A DNA stretch of 64,000 nucleotides from Planctomicrobium sp051465645 (lineage in GTDB: Bacteria > Planctomycetota > Planctomycetia > Planctomycetales > Planctomycetaceae). Below the pieces are notes generated by a model. The model saw nothing but the letters and a program-made list of their open reading frames with translations. It searched no databases and was not told the origin of the DNA. This document shows, one piece after another, positions 8,664-17,346 of the stretch (position 1 is its first letter; the number at the start of each line of letters is the position of its first letter). The stretch spans positions 186,001 to 250,000 of the forward strand of contig NZ_CP195790.1 of assembly GCF_051465645.1 (NCBI RefSeq), read 5' to 3'. A program made the position numbers and the translations under genes.

Positions 8664-10376
8664 ATGTTTGACTGGATCCAGCAACTGCCGACGCAGGATG
8701 GTGCCCCTTTACTGGGAAAAGTCCGTCTATTGCGGGAGTTGGGGCGCGGGGGAATGGGCGTCGTCTATGGAGGCTGGCACTCCAATCTGGACATCCCTGT
8801 CGCGGTCAAACTTCTGAAAGCGACTCTCTCTGAAGGGGGAGACGCAGCGGCCCGATTTCTGAGAGAAGCACGTATCTGTGCTTCGATCGACGAACCGGGG
8901 CTCGTGCGTGTCTTTGACTTCGATCATATCGCGGCAGGCGCGTATCTTGTCATGGAGTATGTCGCCGGGAAGAATCTCGACGAAGTGATCGCGGCGTCGG
9001 GCCCCATGACAGAAGCTGAGGTCCTGACTCTGCTCCGAGACATGTCTGTAGTCTTGATGTCGCTGCATCGAGGCGGCGTCATTCACCGGGACATCAAACC
9101 TTCAAACCTGTTGTTGAGAGCTGATGACGGCCGTGTGAAGTTGACGGATCTCGGCATCGCCAAGATGGAAAAATCTGGTGATTCGGCCGAGACGAAGGGG
9201 ATCATGGGGACTCCTTCATTTATGAGTCCCGAGCAGATTCGCAGCCCGAACGATGTGAGTTCGGCGTCCGACTTCTTCTCGCTGGGGGCAACGGCCTTTT
9301 ATTTGCTGACAGGGAAACGCCCTTTCGATTCTTCAGGCAATATCTTTGAAACAATGCAGAACATTTGTAATCAGCCGCTACCGGTTGAGGTTCTGGCACA
9401 GGCAGGAGTAAGCCAATCAACGATTGATCTGATTGCGTCTCTGACTGTGAAATCAATGTCGGAACGAATCAACGATGGACGCCAGCTGCTCGGGCGACTT
9501 CCTGCAACGTCGGTTCCGTTTCGTTCAAGCATTCTCACGGCGTCGCGGCCTGACCATCCTTTGAAGCGATCTGATACCACGAGTTTTGCGAGCCCTAATG
9601 CCGAAACTCTTTCACCGAATTCGATTCAATCGAACCCGGTCGGAGTAACGACGTATCAAACTCAGCAGTCACGATCATTGCTGATTTGTGAGTGCTTGCA
9701 GAACGATTTTATCGCTCCCATTCCGTCTGGTCAGCCGATTCCCAACAAGCTCCATATTGGACGGGAAGAATCCTTGCGTCTGGTCGGCGCTGATCCCTCA
9801 AAGGGCCCCTTGGTTCGTGCTCTGTCTGCCTGCGCATCGGCCGAACATGTACGGGTCGTTCACATTCGCGATTGGCACGATCCGGACGATCCAAGACAGC
9901 AGGCGGAACTCGAATTCTTCGGACCACACTGCATCATGGGGTCGCATGGTGCTAAGTTCGTCGATGCGGTGGAAGCATTTAGTCGAGATCGCGGCCGTTC
10001 GGCAATTGTCGACGCGACGGGGATTAATGACTTTGAAGATACGCCGTTATCAGACACTCTTGAAGCACTTGTTGATGATCATTCCCGTGCTGAAGTTCCA
10101 GTCGGTGTGATCGGGGTCTGGACGAACGTGAAGGTGCATTACCTGCTTTATGACCTGAAGACGCGCGCAGGGTTTCATAACCTGGCAACATGTTCGAAAC
10201 TGGTCTCGGCACCTGATCGGGTCGAGCACCGAAACGCATTACGCCAGTTAGAAACGGTCCTCGGTGTCAAAGTCTTCCACGAGATTGATGAGTTTCTCGC
10301 GTTTCTCGGTGTCCGCGCAGGCTCAGGGAGTGGGGCGACAATGTCTGAAACATTCGTCGGCACGTTGATGAACTGA
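8664..10376 (+). CDS. Ser/Thr protein kinase fused to a degenerate isochorismatase-like domain
   Basis: 570 residues with no membrane span. Residues 20-285 form a Hanks-type kinase: glycine loop GRGGMGVVYGG (27-37), VAVKLL with the ATP-contacting Lys at 49, catalytic HRDIKPSN (141-148), DLG in place of DFG (162-164), and SPE for APE (188-190). A Ser/Thr-rich linker spans about 285-335. Residues 338-548 resemble the isochorismatase/cysteine hydrolase family: LLICECLQNDF, VRVVHIRDWHDPDD, PHCIMGSHGAKFV, VPVGVIGVWTNVKVHYLLYD. The usual Asp-Lys-Cys triad appears lost: the Cys position in TDVC is Lys 490 in TNVK, and the first Asp aligns with Cys 344. The kinase core looks active; the C-terminal part is probably a binding or sensing module. 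Confidence 0.85.
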   Translation: MFDWIQQLPTQDGAPLLGKVRLLRELGRGGMGVVYGGWHSNLDIPVAVKLLKATLSEGGDAAARFLREARICASIDEPGLVRVFDFDHIAAGAYLVMEYVAGKNLDEVIAASGPMTEAEVLTLLRDMSVVLMSLHRGGVIHRDIKPSNLLLRADDGRVKLTDLGIAKMEKSGDSAETKGIMGTPSFMSPEQIRSPNDVSSASDFFSLGATAFYLLTGKRPFDSSGNIFETMQNICNQPLPVEVLAQAGVSQSTIDLIASLTVKSMSERINDGRQLLGRLPATSVPFRSSILTASRPDHPLKRSDTTSFASPNAETLSPNSIQSNPVGVTTYQTQQSRSLLICECLQNDFIAPIPSGQPIPNKLHIGREESLRLVGADPSKGPLVRALSACASAEHVRVVHIRDWHDPDDPRQQAELEFFGPHCIMGSHGAKFVDAVEAFSRDRGRSAIVDATGINDFEDTPLSDTLEALVDDHSRAEVPVGVIGVWTNVKVHYLLYDLKTRAGFHNLATCSKLVSAPDRVEHRNALRQLETVLGVKVFHEIDEFLAFLGVRAGSGSGATMSETFVGTLMN

Positions 10377-10443
10377 TTGCACGCTCCCCTGCTCTCCGAT
10401 AATTGCGGCCGTATCAACGCATTGCAGCATTGCTTTAATGAAA

Positions 10444-10490
10444 GATCCATCGAGCCGGACACAGTGTGCGAGCTCGATGGATCGTTTTCT
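10444..10490 (+). terminator. Intrinsic terminator after the kinase gene
   Basis: The 12-bp perfect arms GATCCATCGAGC (10444-10455) and GCTCGATGGATC (10472-10483) are followed by GTTTTCT. It lies 68 bases after the kinase stop codon and before the convergent glycerophosphodiesterase. Confidence 0.75.
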
Positions 10491-10544
10491 GAGGACCTCA
10501 GGCCGGACGTTTATCTGAGGCGGAGTGAATTCGGAATCGATCCC

Positions 10545-11375
10545 CTACTCTTTGGCGATCTTCTGTTGGAGAGCCTGAATTTGCAGTGGAATGTCGCTGC
10601 AAATTGCGTCAACTCCTAACCCGACAGCGAGGTAGTAATCCTCAACGGTATGGCCAGGCCACCCGTTCACTTTGATGCCTGCCTTCTGTGCATCACGGAC
10701 AGCAGCCCGTGATGTCCCGTCCATTTTGCAGCCGACTCGAATGGCGCCGAGTGCTTTGGCTTTCTCGATAAACTCAGGTGTGCATGGTCCACCGGTGATG
10801 TACAGCAGTTTTGCCTGAGGATCCATTTTGTGCAGGATCTTCAAAGGGCGATCATCAAATGATGTGAAGTAGTAGTATGAACCCTTTGGCTGCTTTTTCG
10901 TCGCCAGAGCATGGATCTTCTTGCAGTATTCTTCGAGGCGTTCGTCTGGATAGAGTTCCTTCTTGCTGGTCTTCATTTCCAGTTCGAGATAGATGCCCGG
11001 CTTGTCTTCGAGGTAGGTTAGAAACTCTTCCAGAAACAAAAATTTCTGTCCGCTCTTCTTGGATGTGATCGAACGCAGTTCGTCTGCGGTTTTGTGCTCG
11101 ACAGGCCCGGTGCCATTGTGTGTGCGATCGAGACTGTCGTCGTGCAGGATGACGAGAACCCCGTCTTTCGTCATGCGAATGTCGGTCTCGAAGCCTTTAA
11201 TGCCCTTGTCGTAGCAGCTACGAAAGGCGTCCATTGTGTTCTCTTCGAACTCATGGGCCCCACCACGGTGTGCGTAAAGCAAGCCTTTTTCTTGTGCTTG
11301 AACGGAGCTCGCTGCTCCGGCCATTCCTCCTGCCACGACAACGGCTGCAACCCACTGACAAAATCTCATGAGCAT
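10545..11375 (-). CDS. Secreted glycerophosphodiester phosphodiesterase
   Basis: About 276 residues. A Sec signal peptide (FCQWVAAVVVAGGMAGAAS, cleavage after VQA) precedes the GDPD TIM barrel. Diagnostic motifs: AHRGGAHEFEENTMDAF (catalytic HR and metal-binding Glu), GFETDIRMTKDGVLVILHDD with the second catalytic His, and later YLELEMKT and VNGWPGHTVEDYYLAVGLG. The enzyme splits glycerophosphodiesters into an alcohol and glycerol 3-phosphate, here probably in the periplasm. Start: ATG at 11375 is preferred for its better signal peptide; a TTG at 11393 and an ATG at 11369 are alternatives. It converges on the kinase gene. Confidence 0.9.
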   Translation of the reverse strand: MLMRFCQWVAAVVVAGGMAGAASSVQAQEKGLLYAHRGGAHEFEENTMDAFRSCYDKGIKGFETDIRMTKDGVLVILHDDSLDRTHNGTGPVEHKTADELRSITSKKSGQKFLFLEEFLTYLEDKPGIYLELEMKTSKKELYPDERLEEYCKKIHALATKKQPKGSYYYFTSFDDRPLKILHKMDPQAKLLYITGGPCTPEFIEKAKALGAIRVGCKMDGTSRAAVRDAQKAGIKVNGWPGHTVEDYYLAVGLGVDAICSDIPLQIQALQQKIAKE

Positions 11376-11800
11376 GGTCCTGTTCAAATGCAACTTGGAG
11401 GCTTAGAGCGAATTTTCTTCGTGTGCCACGATCGTGTGACTGGCAGCGACAAATTGAATCGTGTCGATACATGGAGAATGCCGAACGGGCCCTCATCATG
11501 CAACCCAATGGAAGGTCGTTTCGCTTCCAACAGCGAAAGCTCCAGAGAGATGCAGGGAGCAAACCAGACTTGGGAGAGAGGCAGGCTCCTCTGCAGCGGC
11601 AACCGCAAATCTTCCTGAAGGTCCTGATTCCTGCAATGAGTGGGGAAATGTGGTCTTGAACGTCTGTACGACACGCTTGTATCACGATGATCCACAACTC
11701 CCGACGGTCAGGTTTCAACTGCTTTGACATCGACTGCGGAACACGACTACTATCCGCTAGCTGTCGAAGTTGAATTTTGACTTCGTCGATCAGGCAAAAT
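11376..11800. other. Intergenic region upstream of the tRNA gene
   Basis: No supported gene. A weak hairpin (CGAAGT/ACTTCG, near 11765-11785) precedes the tRNA. The overlapping open frames on both strands lack domain support and run into the tRNA or the phosphodiesterase. Confidence 0.35.
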
Positions 11801-11874
<74 letters not shown>

Positions 11875-11913
11875 CTTGTAACGCAACGGCTTACGACAAT
11901 TTTGCTTTGCGAT

Positions 11914-11950
11914 TTTCGCCCAGTGTCACGGAAAGTGTCACTGGGCGAAA
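11914..11950. repeat. 12-bp inverted repeat downstream of tRNA-Pro
   Basis: TTTCGCCCAGTG (11914-11925) and CACTGGGCGAAA (11939-11950) are perfectly complementary, with a shorter CAC/GTG pairing inside the loop. No T-run follows on either strand. The hairpin lies between the tRNA and the integrase remnant. It could be a processing hairpin or part of an old recombination site. Confidence 0.55.
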
Positions 11951-11982
11951 TCTTTCCATAGCTCGTCGGCAATGTTGTCGGC

Positions 11983-12190
11983 CTAATGGCTCACGTAAAA
12001 GGTCATTGTCGTCGTAATGTCTGCGTGCCTCATCAGCTTCTGAAGTACTGGCGGACGCACTTTGAGCGACCAGCGTGTCCCGAACGATCGTCGAAGATCG
12101 TGAGCGGTAGCGTGCTTCTTTCCACCAACCTTCAGCGCTGCTTTTGTGCCGATTTCAGAGACTAAATCCAGATGGGTTCCCGCGAATGAT
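11983..12190 (-). pseudogene. Tyrosine recombinase (integrase) C-terminal remnant
   Basis: Translating the minus strand from about 12190 to a TAG at 11983-11985 gives roughly 65 residues of a phage-type integrase catalytic domain. It includes AHDLRRSFGTRW, with the HxxR box, then the segment RPPVLQKLMRHADITTTM, with the second His, and TFYV, with the Tyr nucleophile. There is no start codon, a stop codon (TAA) lies just upstream in frame, and the N-terminal core-binding domain and first catalytic Arg are gone, so this is a 3' fragment. Its position beside tRNA-Pro suggests decay of an integrative element. No other gene of such an element is visible, and 12190-12376 holds nothing recognisable. 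Confidence 0.8.
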
Positions 12191-12376
12191 TGTTAGAGGC
12201 GAGGGGGATGTACCGCTCGAGGAAGCTGGATTGGCCGAGAGTTATGTCGGATTCGCGACGTGACATTTCCTGCCGGTGATCGTGATTTCGTTTTGAAGGT
12301 GGAAGATTGCGAAAGCAAAGTCGGATCTTCAAAAAATCAACTACATTGGGAGACGTCGCTACGAAATTCTGCTTAG

Positions 12377-12793
12377 CTATCTCGCTTTGGATTTCTTCGG
12401 TTGTGGAGGCTGGAGGGTGATTTCGTATTTGTTCTTTCCCTCTTCGACTTCAAGTGAGAGCGGAGTGCTGACGTCGTTTGCGTATGCGTTATCGATCTTC
12501 AAGGAGGCGAGGCTTCCTTCTGCTGGGTCGGATTCATTGAGCATCAGGCGGTCCACGATCACTTTGTACGTTCCGACTGGCAGGGGACGCTCAACCTGGA
12601 ATTGACCGTCTGGCTCAGTCCGGCCTGTTCCGCCCTTCCCTGTCATTGAGTCGTAGAATGCGATTCTCAGGCGTTCAGCTGGAGCTTGTCCGGCGACAGT
12701 GACCGTCCCCTGTACTGTTCCCATCGGTTCGCCGCTTTTTGAGCAGCCAACGGAAACAACCAGAAGTAGAGAAGCCAAGAAAGAGCGAAACAT
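12377..12793 (-). CDS. Small lipoprotein with carboxypeptidase-regulatory-like beta domain
   Basis: 138 residues from the ATG at about 12793 (a longer TTG start at 12892 has no signal peptide at its N-terminus). The lipoprotein signal ends in VVSVGC, giving an acylated Cys near residue 16. The rest is a beta-sandwich type sequence: GTVQGTVTVAGQAPAERL, GRTEPDGQFQVERPLPVGTY, ending in a Lys-rich tail. It follows the DUF1559 gene on the same strand with a 135-base gap, a very common pairing in planctomycetes. Function unknown; a surface or periplasmic structural role is likely. Confidence 0.8.
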   Translation of the reverse strand: MFRSFLASLLLVVSVGCSKSGEPMGTVQGTVTVAGQAPAERLRIAFYDSMTGKGGTGRTEPDGQFQVERPLPVGTYKVIVDRLMLNESDPAEGSLASLKIDNAYANDVSTPLSLEVEEGKNKYEITLQPPQPKKSKAR

Positions 12794-12928
12794 GAAACAG
12801 AGACTTTCCTGAGTTGAGAGCTGTTCAACGAGAGTGGTTTTCGGAATGCCAAGGCGTGTCTGACATGCGGCATTCAAGCATTCTCTTTTCAAGACTGCTG
12901 CGTGGTTACATGTCAGACTGAAAGTGGC

Positions 12929-13969
12929 TTAGTACTCGCCGATCACCTGACCGTCGTCTTTCATTGCCAGCTTCTTGAATGTCTGGAAATCGACGTTATC
13001 TGAGACGAATCGGACAGAGCCATCTCCGAGGACAACGTGAATTCCCCCTGTGTGGAACGAGTTCAGGATGGTGTTGTTGTTGTAGGGGCGACCAGAGCTG
13101 GCTTTGTGGATCATTGACGAGTTTGGAAGCCAGCGAACGCATGTCACGCCGGCTTGCCATGAGTCGCGTGTCCCTCCCGATTGGCAACTAGGAGAGTTAA
13201 TGTCATAGAGTCGGCGTGCCCCGTGCCAGCCTCCATAGTAATTCGATGTCAGGTCTTCCCCATCGACGAGCCCGGATTGTTCGGCGATCAGAATGGTGTT
13301 GCTCAGGCCATCGGTGAGGCGGGAGAATCCAAAGGACATGTTGACCGGCATTGCCCCGGTGCTGCAACTCCAGCCTCCTCCGCAGTCGACGTATCCAGTG
13401 GTCTGCGTCCAGCTGAAATTCGGAGCGGCTCCTGAGATGGCGATGTAGTGAATCCCCATCCCTTGCCCTGGGTTATAGAAGAGGATGTTTTCACCGTCCC
13501 GGTTGGTGTAATCCGTCGGAAACGTTGGGAGAGCACTTGAAGGACAACGGAAGGCGTCGACGACCAGACCGCTGAGGACGCGGTTTCCTTGGTAAGCGTC
13601 GGCTGCGGTTCGGCCTGCCGCAAAGCTGGCTGAAAAGTTCAACTGGTTATAGACCGTTGATTGTTCAAGATACGGCAGAATCGAGACTCGCCAGTTGATT
13701 GAGTTTTTGATACCTGAGGTCTGGTGAACTGTTGGTCCAAGTGATCCGGCCGGAAGCAGATTGTAGACGTCGTGGTAGTTGTGTAACGCGAGCCCGATCT
13801 GCTTCATGTTGTTTTTGCATTGGCTGCGTCGAGCAGCTTCGCGAGCTTGTTGAACTGCCGGGAGCAGAAGCGCCACCAGGATAGCAATGATGGCAATGAC
13901 GACCAGCAGTTCAATTAAAGTGAATCCACGTTGATGAGCGCGGTGGTGACGTGTCAGCTGTGAATCCAT
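12929..13969 (-). CDS. DUF1559 prepilin-like protein
   Basis: 346 residues. The N-terminus carries a type IV prepilin signal: a short basic leader, the peptidase site RGFTLIELLVVIAIIAIL, with conserved Glu at +5, and the hydrophobic helix LVALLLPAVQQAREAARR. The DUF1559 domain follows (KNNMKQIGLALHNYHD) and the C-terminus has the closing strand HVVLGDGSVRFVSDNVD. Planctomycetes carry dozens of such proteins; they resemble type II secretion pseudopilins but their role is not settled. Paired with the lipoprotein gene downstream. Confidence 0.92.
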   Translation of the reverse strand: MDSQLTRHHRAHQRGFTLIELLVVIAIIAILVALLLPAVQQAREAARRSQCKNNMKQIGLALHNYHDVYNLLPAGSLGPTVHQTSGIKNSINWRVSILPYLEQSTVYNQLNFSASFAAGRTAADAYQGNRVLSGLVVDAFRCPSSALPTFPTDYTNRDGENILFYNPGQGMGIHYIAISGAAPNFSWTQTTGYVDCGGGWSCSTGAMPVNMSFGFSRLTDGLSNTILIAEQSGLVDGEDLTSNYYGGWHGARRLYDINSPSCQSGGTRDSWQAGVTCVRWLPNSSMIHKASSGRPYNNNTILNSFHTGGIHVVLGDGSVRFVSDNVDFQTFKKLAMKDDGQVIGEY

Positions 13970-14377
13970 TTCCTCAAAACTCCGAATTGGGTGCCTGCCG
14001 AGACAAAATGATGAGCAGTCGATTTCAGGCTCGTCGACGCGATTTCAGTAATGAGTGGATTGTAACTAGCCGTATGCGATCTAAGTGTTAATTTTGCGTA
14101 AATTACATGTTGAAAGTGAGATGCGTGCATGTTCTTGTTGTGGGTGTAATGTCCTTTTTTGTAATGGTTTGCGTCTTCGGAGTTCTGTGGTTAAGTCTGT
14201 GGTTTGATCCATGAATTTACATTTGTGAATGGGTTGGCATTGTCTGTTGGGGTGTGACGTCCGCCTTGTTTCCAGTGGAATTTTCGGTCTCCGTGGAGAG
14301 GTGAGATTCCATCGACGCTGAGTGATGGTTGGGGTAGTATTCACGCCTCAGAGCCATCGACACCGCGGGAGCGAGAC
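13970..14377. other. Divergent intergenic region, no gene seen
   Basis: About 400 bases between the DUF1559 gene (minus) and the methyltransferase (plus). The part nearest the DUF1559 gene (14060-14120) is AT-rich and may carry its promoter. No domain-bearing frame. Confidence 0.35.
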
Positions 14378-15127
14378 ATGACGACAGACTACAATCAGGG
14401 AAGTACAGCTGAGCAATACAAACAGGCCAAAGAAGATCCCTGGCGGTCCCGGATTGAAACCTTCTCGCTAATGAAAGTTTTGGGTGATCTTCAAGGGCAG
14501 AGAGTTGTCGACGCGGCCTGTGGTGAAGGTCACTTTACTCGCAAATTGCGCAACGCCGGTGCAGCCGAAGTGGTTGGCTTTGATATCTCTGAGCGAATGA
14601 TCGATCTGGCTCGATCACAGGAATCGCAGCAAAAGCTGGGGATTGAATACTGCGTTGCGGACGCTCGCGATGCGGTTGCTCAGCAGGACTATGATCTGGT
14701 TGCGTCAGCATGGCTGCTGGTTTACGCCAGAACACGAGCCGAGCTTGATCAGATGTGCCACGGGCTTGCCAGCAGACTGCGCTCCGGCGGGCGTTTCGTG
14801 ACGTTCACGACGAACCCAGGTCTGTATCACTTTGACCAACGGGCCGACTATCGTAAGTACGGGTTTGAAATCGCTCTTGCAGACGACGTCGAAGAAGGCG
14901 CACCGATCCAGTGGCGAATTCCTGTTGGGGATTCAGTACTGGAAATCGAAAACTACTACCTTCCTGTTTCTTCCTATGAAGAGGCATTTCAGAAGGCAGG
15001 CTTCAGCGATTTTCGCATTCACGACCCAGAGCTGTCTCCGAATCCGCAGGGAGAGAATGATCAGGAATATTGGAGTGATTTCCTGCGAAATCCCCCTGCT
15101 ATTCTCATTGAATGCGTGAAGAATTGA
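14378..15127 (+). CDS. Class I SAM-dependent methyltransferase
   Basis: 249 residues. Motif I reads VVDAACGEGHFTRKL (about 48-62), with motif II acidic residue in VVGFDISERM and post-I segments CVADARDAVAQQDYDLV. This is the methyltransferase type 11/25 layout seen in small-molecule methylases; the substrate cannot be named. GGGAGCG lies a few bases before the ATG. It converges on the thioesterase gene with a 29-base gap, too short for an obvious terminator. Confidence 0.8.
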   Translation: MTTDYNQGSTAEQYKQAKEDPWRSRIETFSLMKVLGDLQGQRVVDAACGEGHFTRKLRNAGAAEVVGFDISERMIDLARSQESQQKLGIEYCVADARDAVAQQDYDLVASAWLLVYARTRAELDQMCHGLASRLRSGGRFVTFTTNPGLYHFDQRADYRKYGFEIALADDVEEGAPIQWRIPVGDSVLEIENYYLPVSSYEEAFQKAGFSDFRIHDPELSPNPQGENDQEYWSDFLRNPPAILIECVKN

Positions 15128-15156
15128 TCTTCGGATGGCCTTTGGCTGATCTTTGG

Positions 15157-15555
15157 TTATTCGGTGAGAGTCAGCCCGTGAGGGTGTGGCTCTCCTTGCT
15201 TTTGTGAGACAAAAATGAAGCGGCCGTCGCAGAGTTTCACTGGTTCGATGGCCTGATCTCTGAACCCTTCGACATGGACAGAGATTGATTTTGTTCCGAC
15301 ATCAGAGATGTTGGCTTTCAGGAGGATGAGGTCTCCGACCTGAGCCCCGACCAGAAAGTTGATGTCCGAACAATGGACTGTGACGGCACTGTCACAACCA
15401 GTTGGAGAATCGTATAAGGCTCGCCGAACGCACATGGCAGCGGCAATGTCCATCTGACTGAGCATTTCCCCACCGAAGATCATCGGGTACATGTAATTAG
15501 TCATGTGGGGGAAGACGGTGAACGATGTCTCAAACGTGCGATATCGGAAATTCAT
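15157..15555 (-). CDS. Acyl-CoA thioesterase-like hotdog protein
   Basis: 132 residues with the hotdog pattern of YciA-type acyl-CoA thioesterases: TNYMYPMIFGGEMLSQMD, where the segment before the helix carries the Asn/Asp-type catalytic region, followed by AAAMCVRRAL, SDINFLVGAQVGDLILLKA and the paired strands at ISVHVEGF. Such enzymes hydrolyse acyl-CoA thioesters in the cytoplasm. It is followed upstream on the same strand by a beta-propeller gene, but the two seem unrelated and a terminator-like hairpin separates them. Confidence 0.72.
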   Translation of the reverse strand: MNFRYRTFETSFTVFPHMTNYMYPMIFGGEMLSQMDIAAAMCVRRALYDSPTGCDSAVTVHCSDINFLVGAQVGDLILLKANISDVGTKSISVHVEGFRDQAIEPVKLCDGRFIFVSQKQGEPHPHGLTLTE

Positions 15556-15586
15556 TGGTCGGGTCTTGAGGGTTCAAAATCGAATA

Positions 15587-15612
15587 GGGGATCACCTCTG
15601 TTGATGATCCCC
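15587..15612 (-). terminator. Terminator-like hairpin after the beta-propeller gene
   Basis: GGGGATCA (15587-15594) pairs with TGATCCCC (15605-15612) around a 10-base loop; on the minus strand TATTCGATTTTG follows. The T-run is weak, so efficiency is doubtful. Confidence 0.45.
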
Positions 15613-15628
15613 TTGAGCGTAAGACGAA

Positions 15629-16951
15629 CTATTTGGCGAGTGAAACGCAGATACATTCTTCATCATTTCGAACAATGATGCAGCGGTTTGCAAACGCCGG
15701 TGGGCACCAGACGACTTCACGACCAAAGGCAAAGTTGGTTGGCTTCAACAGCGGAGTTCGATCGAGTTCAGTGAATCCGGTGGGAGTGAGGTTGGCGATC
15801 ACGAGGTCACCTGTCTCCGTGAACATCCAGAAGCGATCACCCTGCTTTACAATGAACGCAGTCCCTGAGTTAGGGGCTCGCCCGTTTAACAGGTCGCGTG
15901 ATCGCCAGAGGATTTCACCGCTGGGGATTTGAACTGCGTGGAGATCCCCTTTCTCATGGAACCCGTATAACACGTCTTCTACAACAAATGGTTGTGTGTT
16001 GACGGGTGAGATTCCGTGTCGCTGCTTGTCCTGCCAGACCACCTCAGCTTCAGGTTTTTCTGAATTGAGTTTCAGGAGAAGATTCCTTTCCTGGAAACCT
16101 CCCACGTACAGGTAATCGCCGATTTTGATCGGTGTCATGATGACGGAACCACTGTCGGCCTTATACGGGAACTCCCAGAACGGCTTACCCGTCTCCGGAT
16201 CGACAGAATAAATGCCGAGAGCCTTCATCAAGATGAGCTGTCGGCGCCCCCCTGCCTCAATGATGGTCGGTGGACAATAAGCCTGTTCGGTCGCTTTGCC
16301 GGCTCTCCAGATTTCTTCTCCGGTCAATTTGTTAAAAGCGGCAGCGTGAGCGACTTCTGTTCCCACAACGCAGATGATCTTGTCTCCATCAATCAGGGGG
16401 TGACTCGCGTAACCCCACAATGCAGACTTGGTGTCATATTCTTTCTTGAATTCTTTCGACCAGAGGACCTTCCCGTCTGACACATTCAGGCAGAACAGGT
16501 TCCCTTCTGCTCCCAATGTATAGACACGGTCGCCGTCTACGGTTGGTGTGCAGCGAGGTCCGGCTGGATAGGAGATTTCGTAACTGACAGGATATTCGTG
16601 CCGCCAGAGTTCTTTTCCTGTGCTCTGATCAAGACACAGGATTCGCTCTTTTCCAACAGCCGGAGCACGTTTGAAGTTGTCGGTTTTAATGTTGTCCTGA
16701 CTGACGAAGTCGGTGATGAACACACGATTGCCGGAAACCGCTGGGCCTGCGTATCCACCTGCAACAGGCGCTCTCCAGAGGACTTTCGGTCCACCTTCAG
16801 GAAACTTCTCTAACAACCCGGTTTCACGCCAGATATTGTCTCGTTTGGGGCCCATCCATTGAGGCCAGTCATCGGCGACGAGTGGGGCAGAAAGACTTGC
16901 CAAAACCATCAGTCCGACGTGAGCGAGCAAAAAACGTGACCAGTGACTCAT
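15629..16951 (-). CDS. Secreted PQQ-like beta-propeller repeat protein
   Basis: 440 residues. A Sec signal peptide (FLLAHVGLMVLASLSAPLVA) is followed by DDWPQWMGPKRD, the usual opening of planctomycete PQQ-like (pyrrolo-quinoline quinone repeat) proteins. Blade repeats with the W-x-G-type signature recur, for example DQSTGKELWRHEYP, NVSDGKVLWSKEF, NKLTGEEIWRA, DPETGKPFWEFPY, IPSGEILWRS. Six to eight blades would make a complete propeller. The family is related to BamB and to quinoprotein dehydrogenases, but the metal and PQQ ligands of true dehydrogenases are not evident, so a binding or scaffold role is more likely. Confidence 0.87.
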   Translation of the reverse strand: MSHWSRFLLAHVGLMVLASLSAPLVADDWPQWMGPKRDNIWRETGLLEKFPEGGPKVLWRAPVAGGYAGPAVSGNRVFITDFVSQDNIKTDNFKRAPAVGKERILCLDQSTGKELWRHEYPVSYEISYPAGPRCTPTVDGDRVYTLGAEGNLFCLNVSDGKVLWSKEFKKEYDTKSALWGYASHPLIDGDKIICVVGTEVAHAAAFNKLTGEEIWRAGKATEQAYCPPTIIEAGGRRQLILMKALGIYSVDPETGKPFWEFPYKADSGSVIMTPIKIGDYLYVGGFQERNLLLKLNSEKPEAEVVWQDKQRHGISPVNTQPFVVEDVLYGFHEKGDLHAVQIPSGEILWRSRDLLNGRAPNSGTAFIVKQGDRFWMFTETGDLVIANLTPTGFTELDRTPLLKPTNFAFGREVVWCPPAFANRCIIVRNDEECICVSLAK

Positions 16952-17346
16952 TTGGAGCCTCGTTGCCAGATGTCATTCCATGAGTGTCTGTGTGATACGT
17001 CATCACGAAGCGTCACAGGAAGGAAATTGGAATTTTCCCTGTGACAGATCTCTTCTGAACACTCAACTCATCAGGCTTGATGATAGGCCAAGTCTTCAGG
17101 AAAGTCCCCCCTTGCTGAAAAAGTTGTGGTCAGGAAGTTCGTTTCAGAGCGAAGACTGTCGAGAACGTCACCGGAGATCACAGGGATGAACTGCTGGCTG
17201 GGGTTCACTCCCATTCAGGGGCGTCATCTGAGACAATGGACCTGCAAATCGATTGTCTGCCGGGCGGTTTGGTTGTCAATGGCCGCCCCTGTTTCACTTG
17301 TTGTCTGTTTACTTGTTGCTTGTCTTCCTGCTGATTGCTGTTGAGT
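16952..17346. other. Divergent intergenic region, no gene seen
   Basis: Nearly 400 bases between the beta-propeller gene and the first Hsp70 gene. Nothing recognisable; in particular no CIRCE-type heat-shock inverted repeat was found. Confidence 0.35.
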
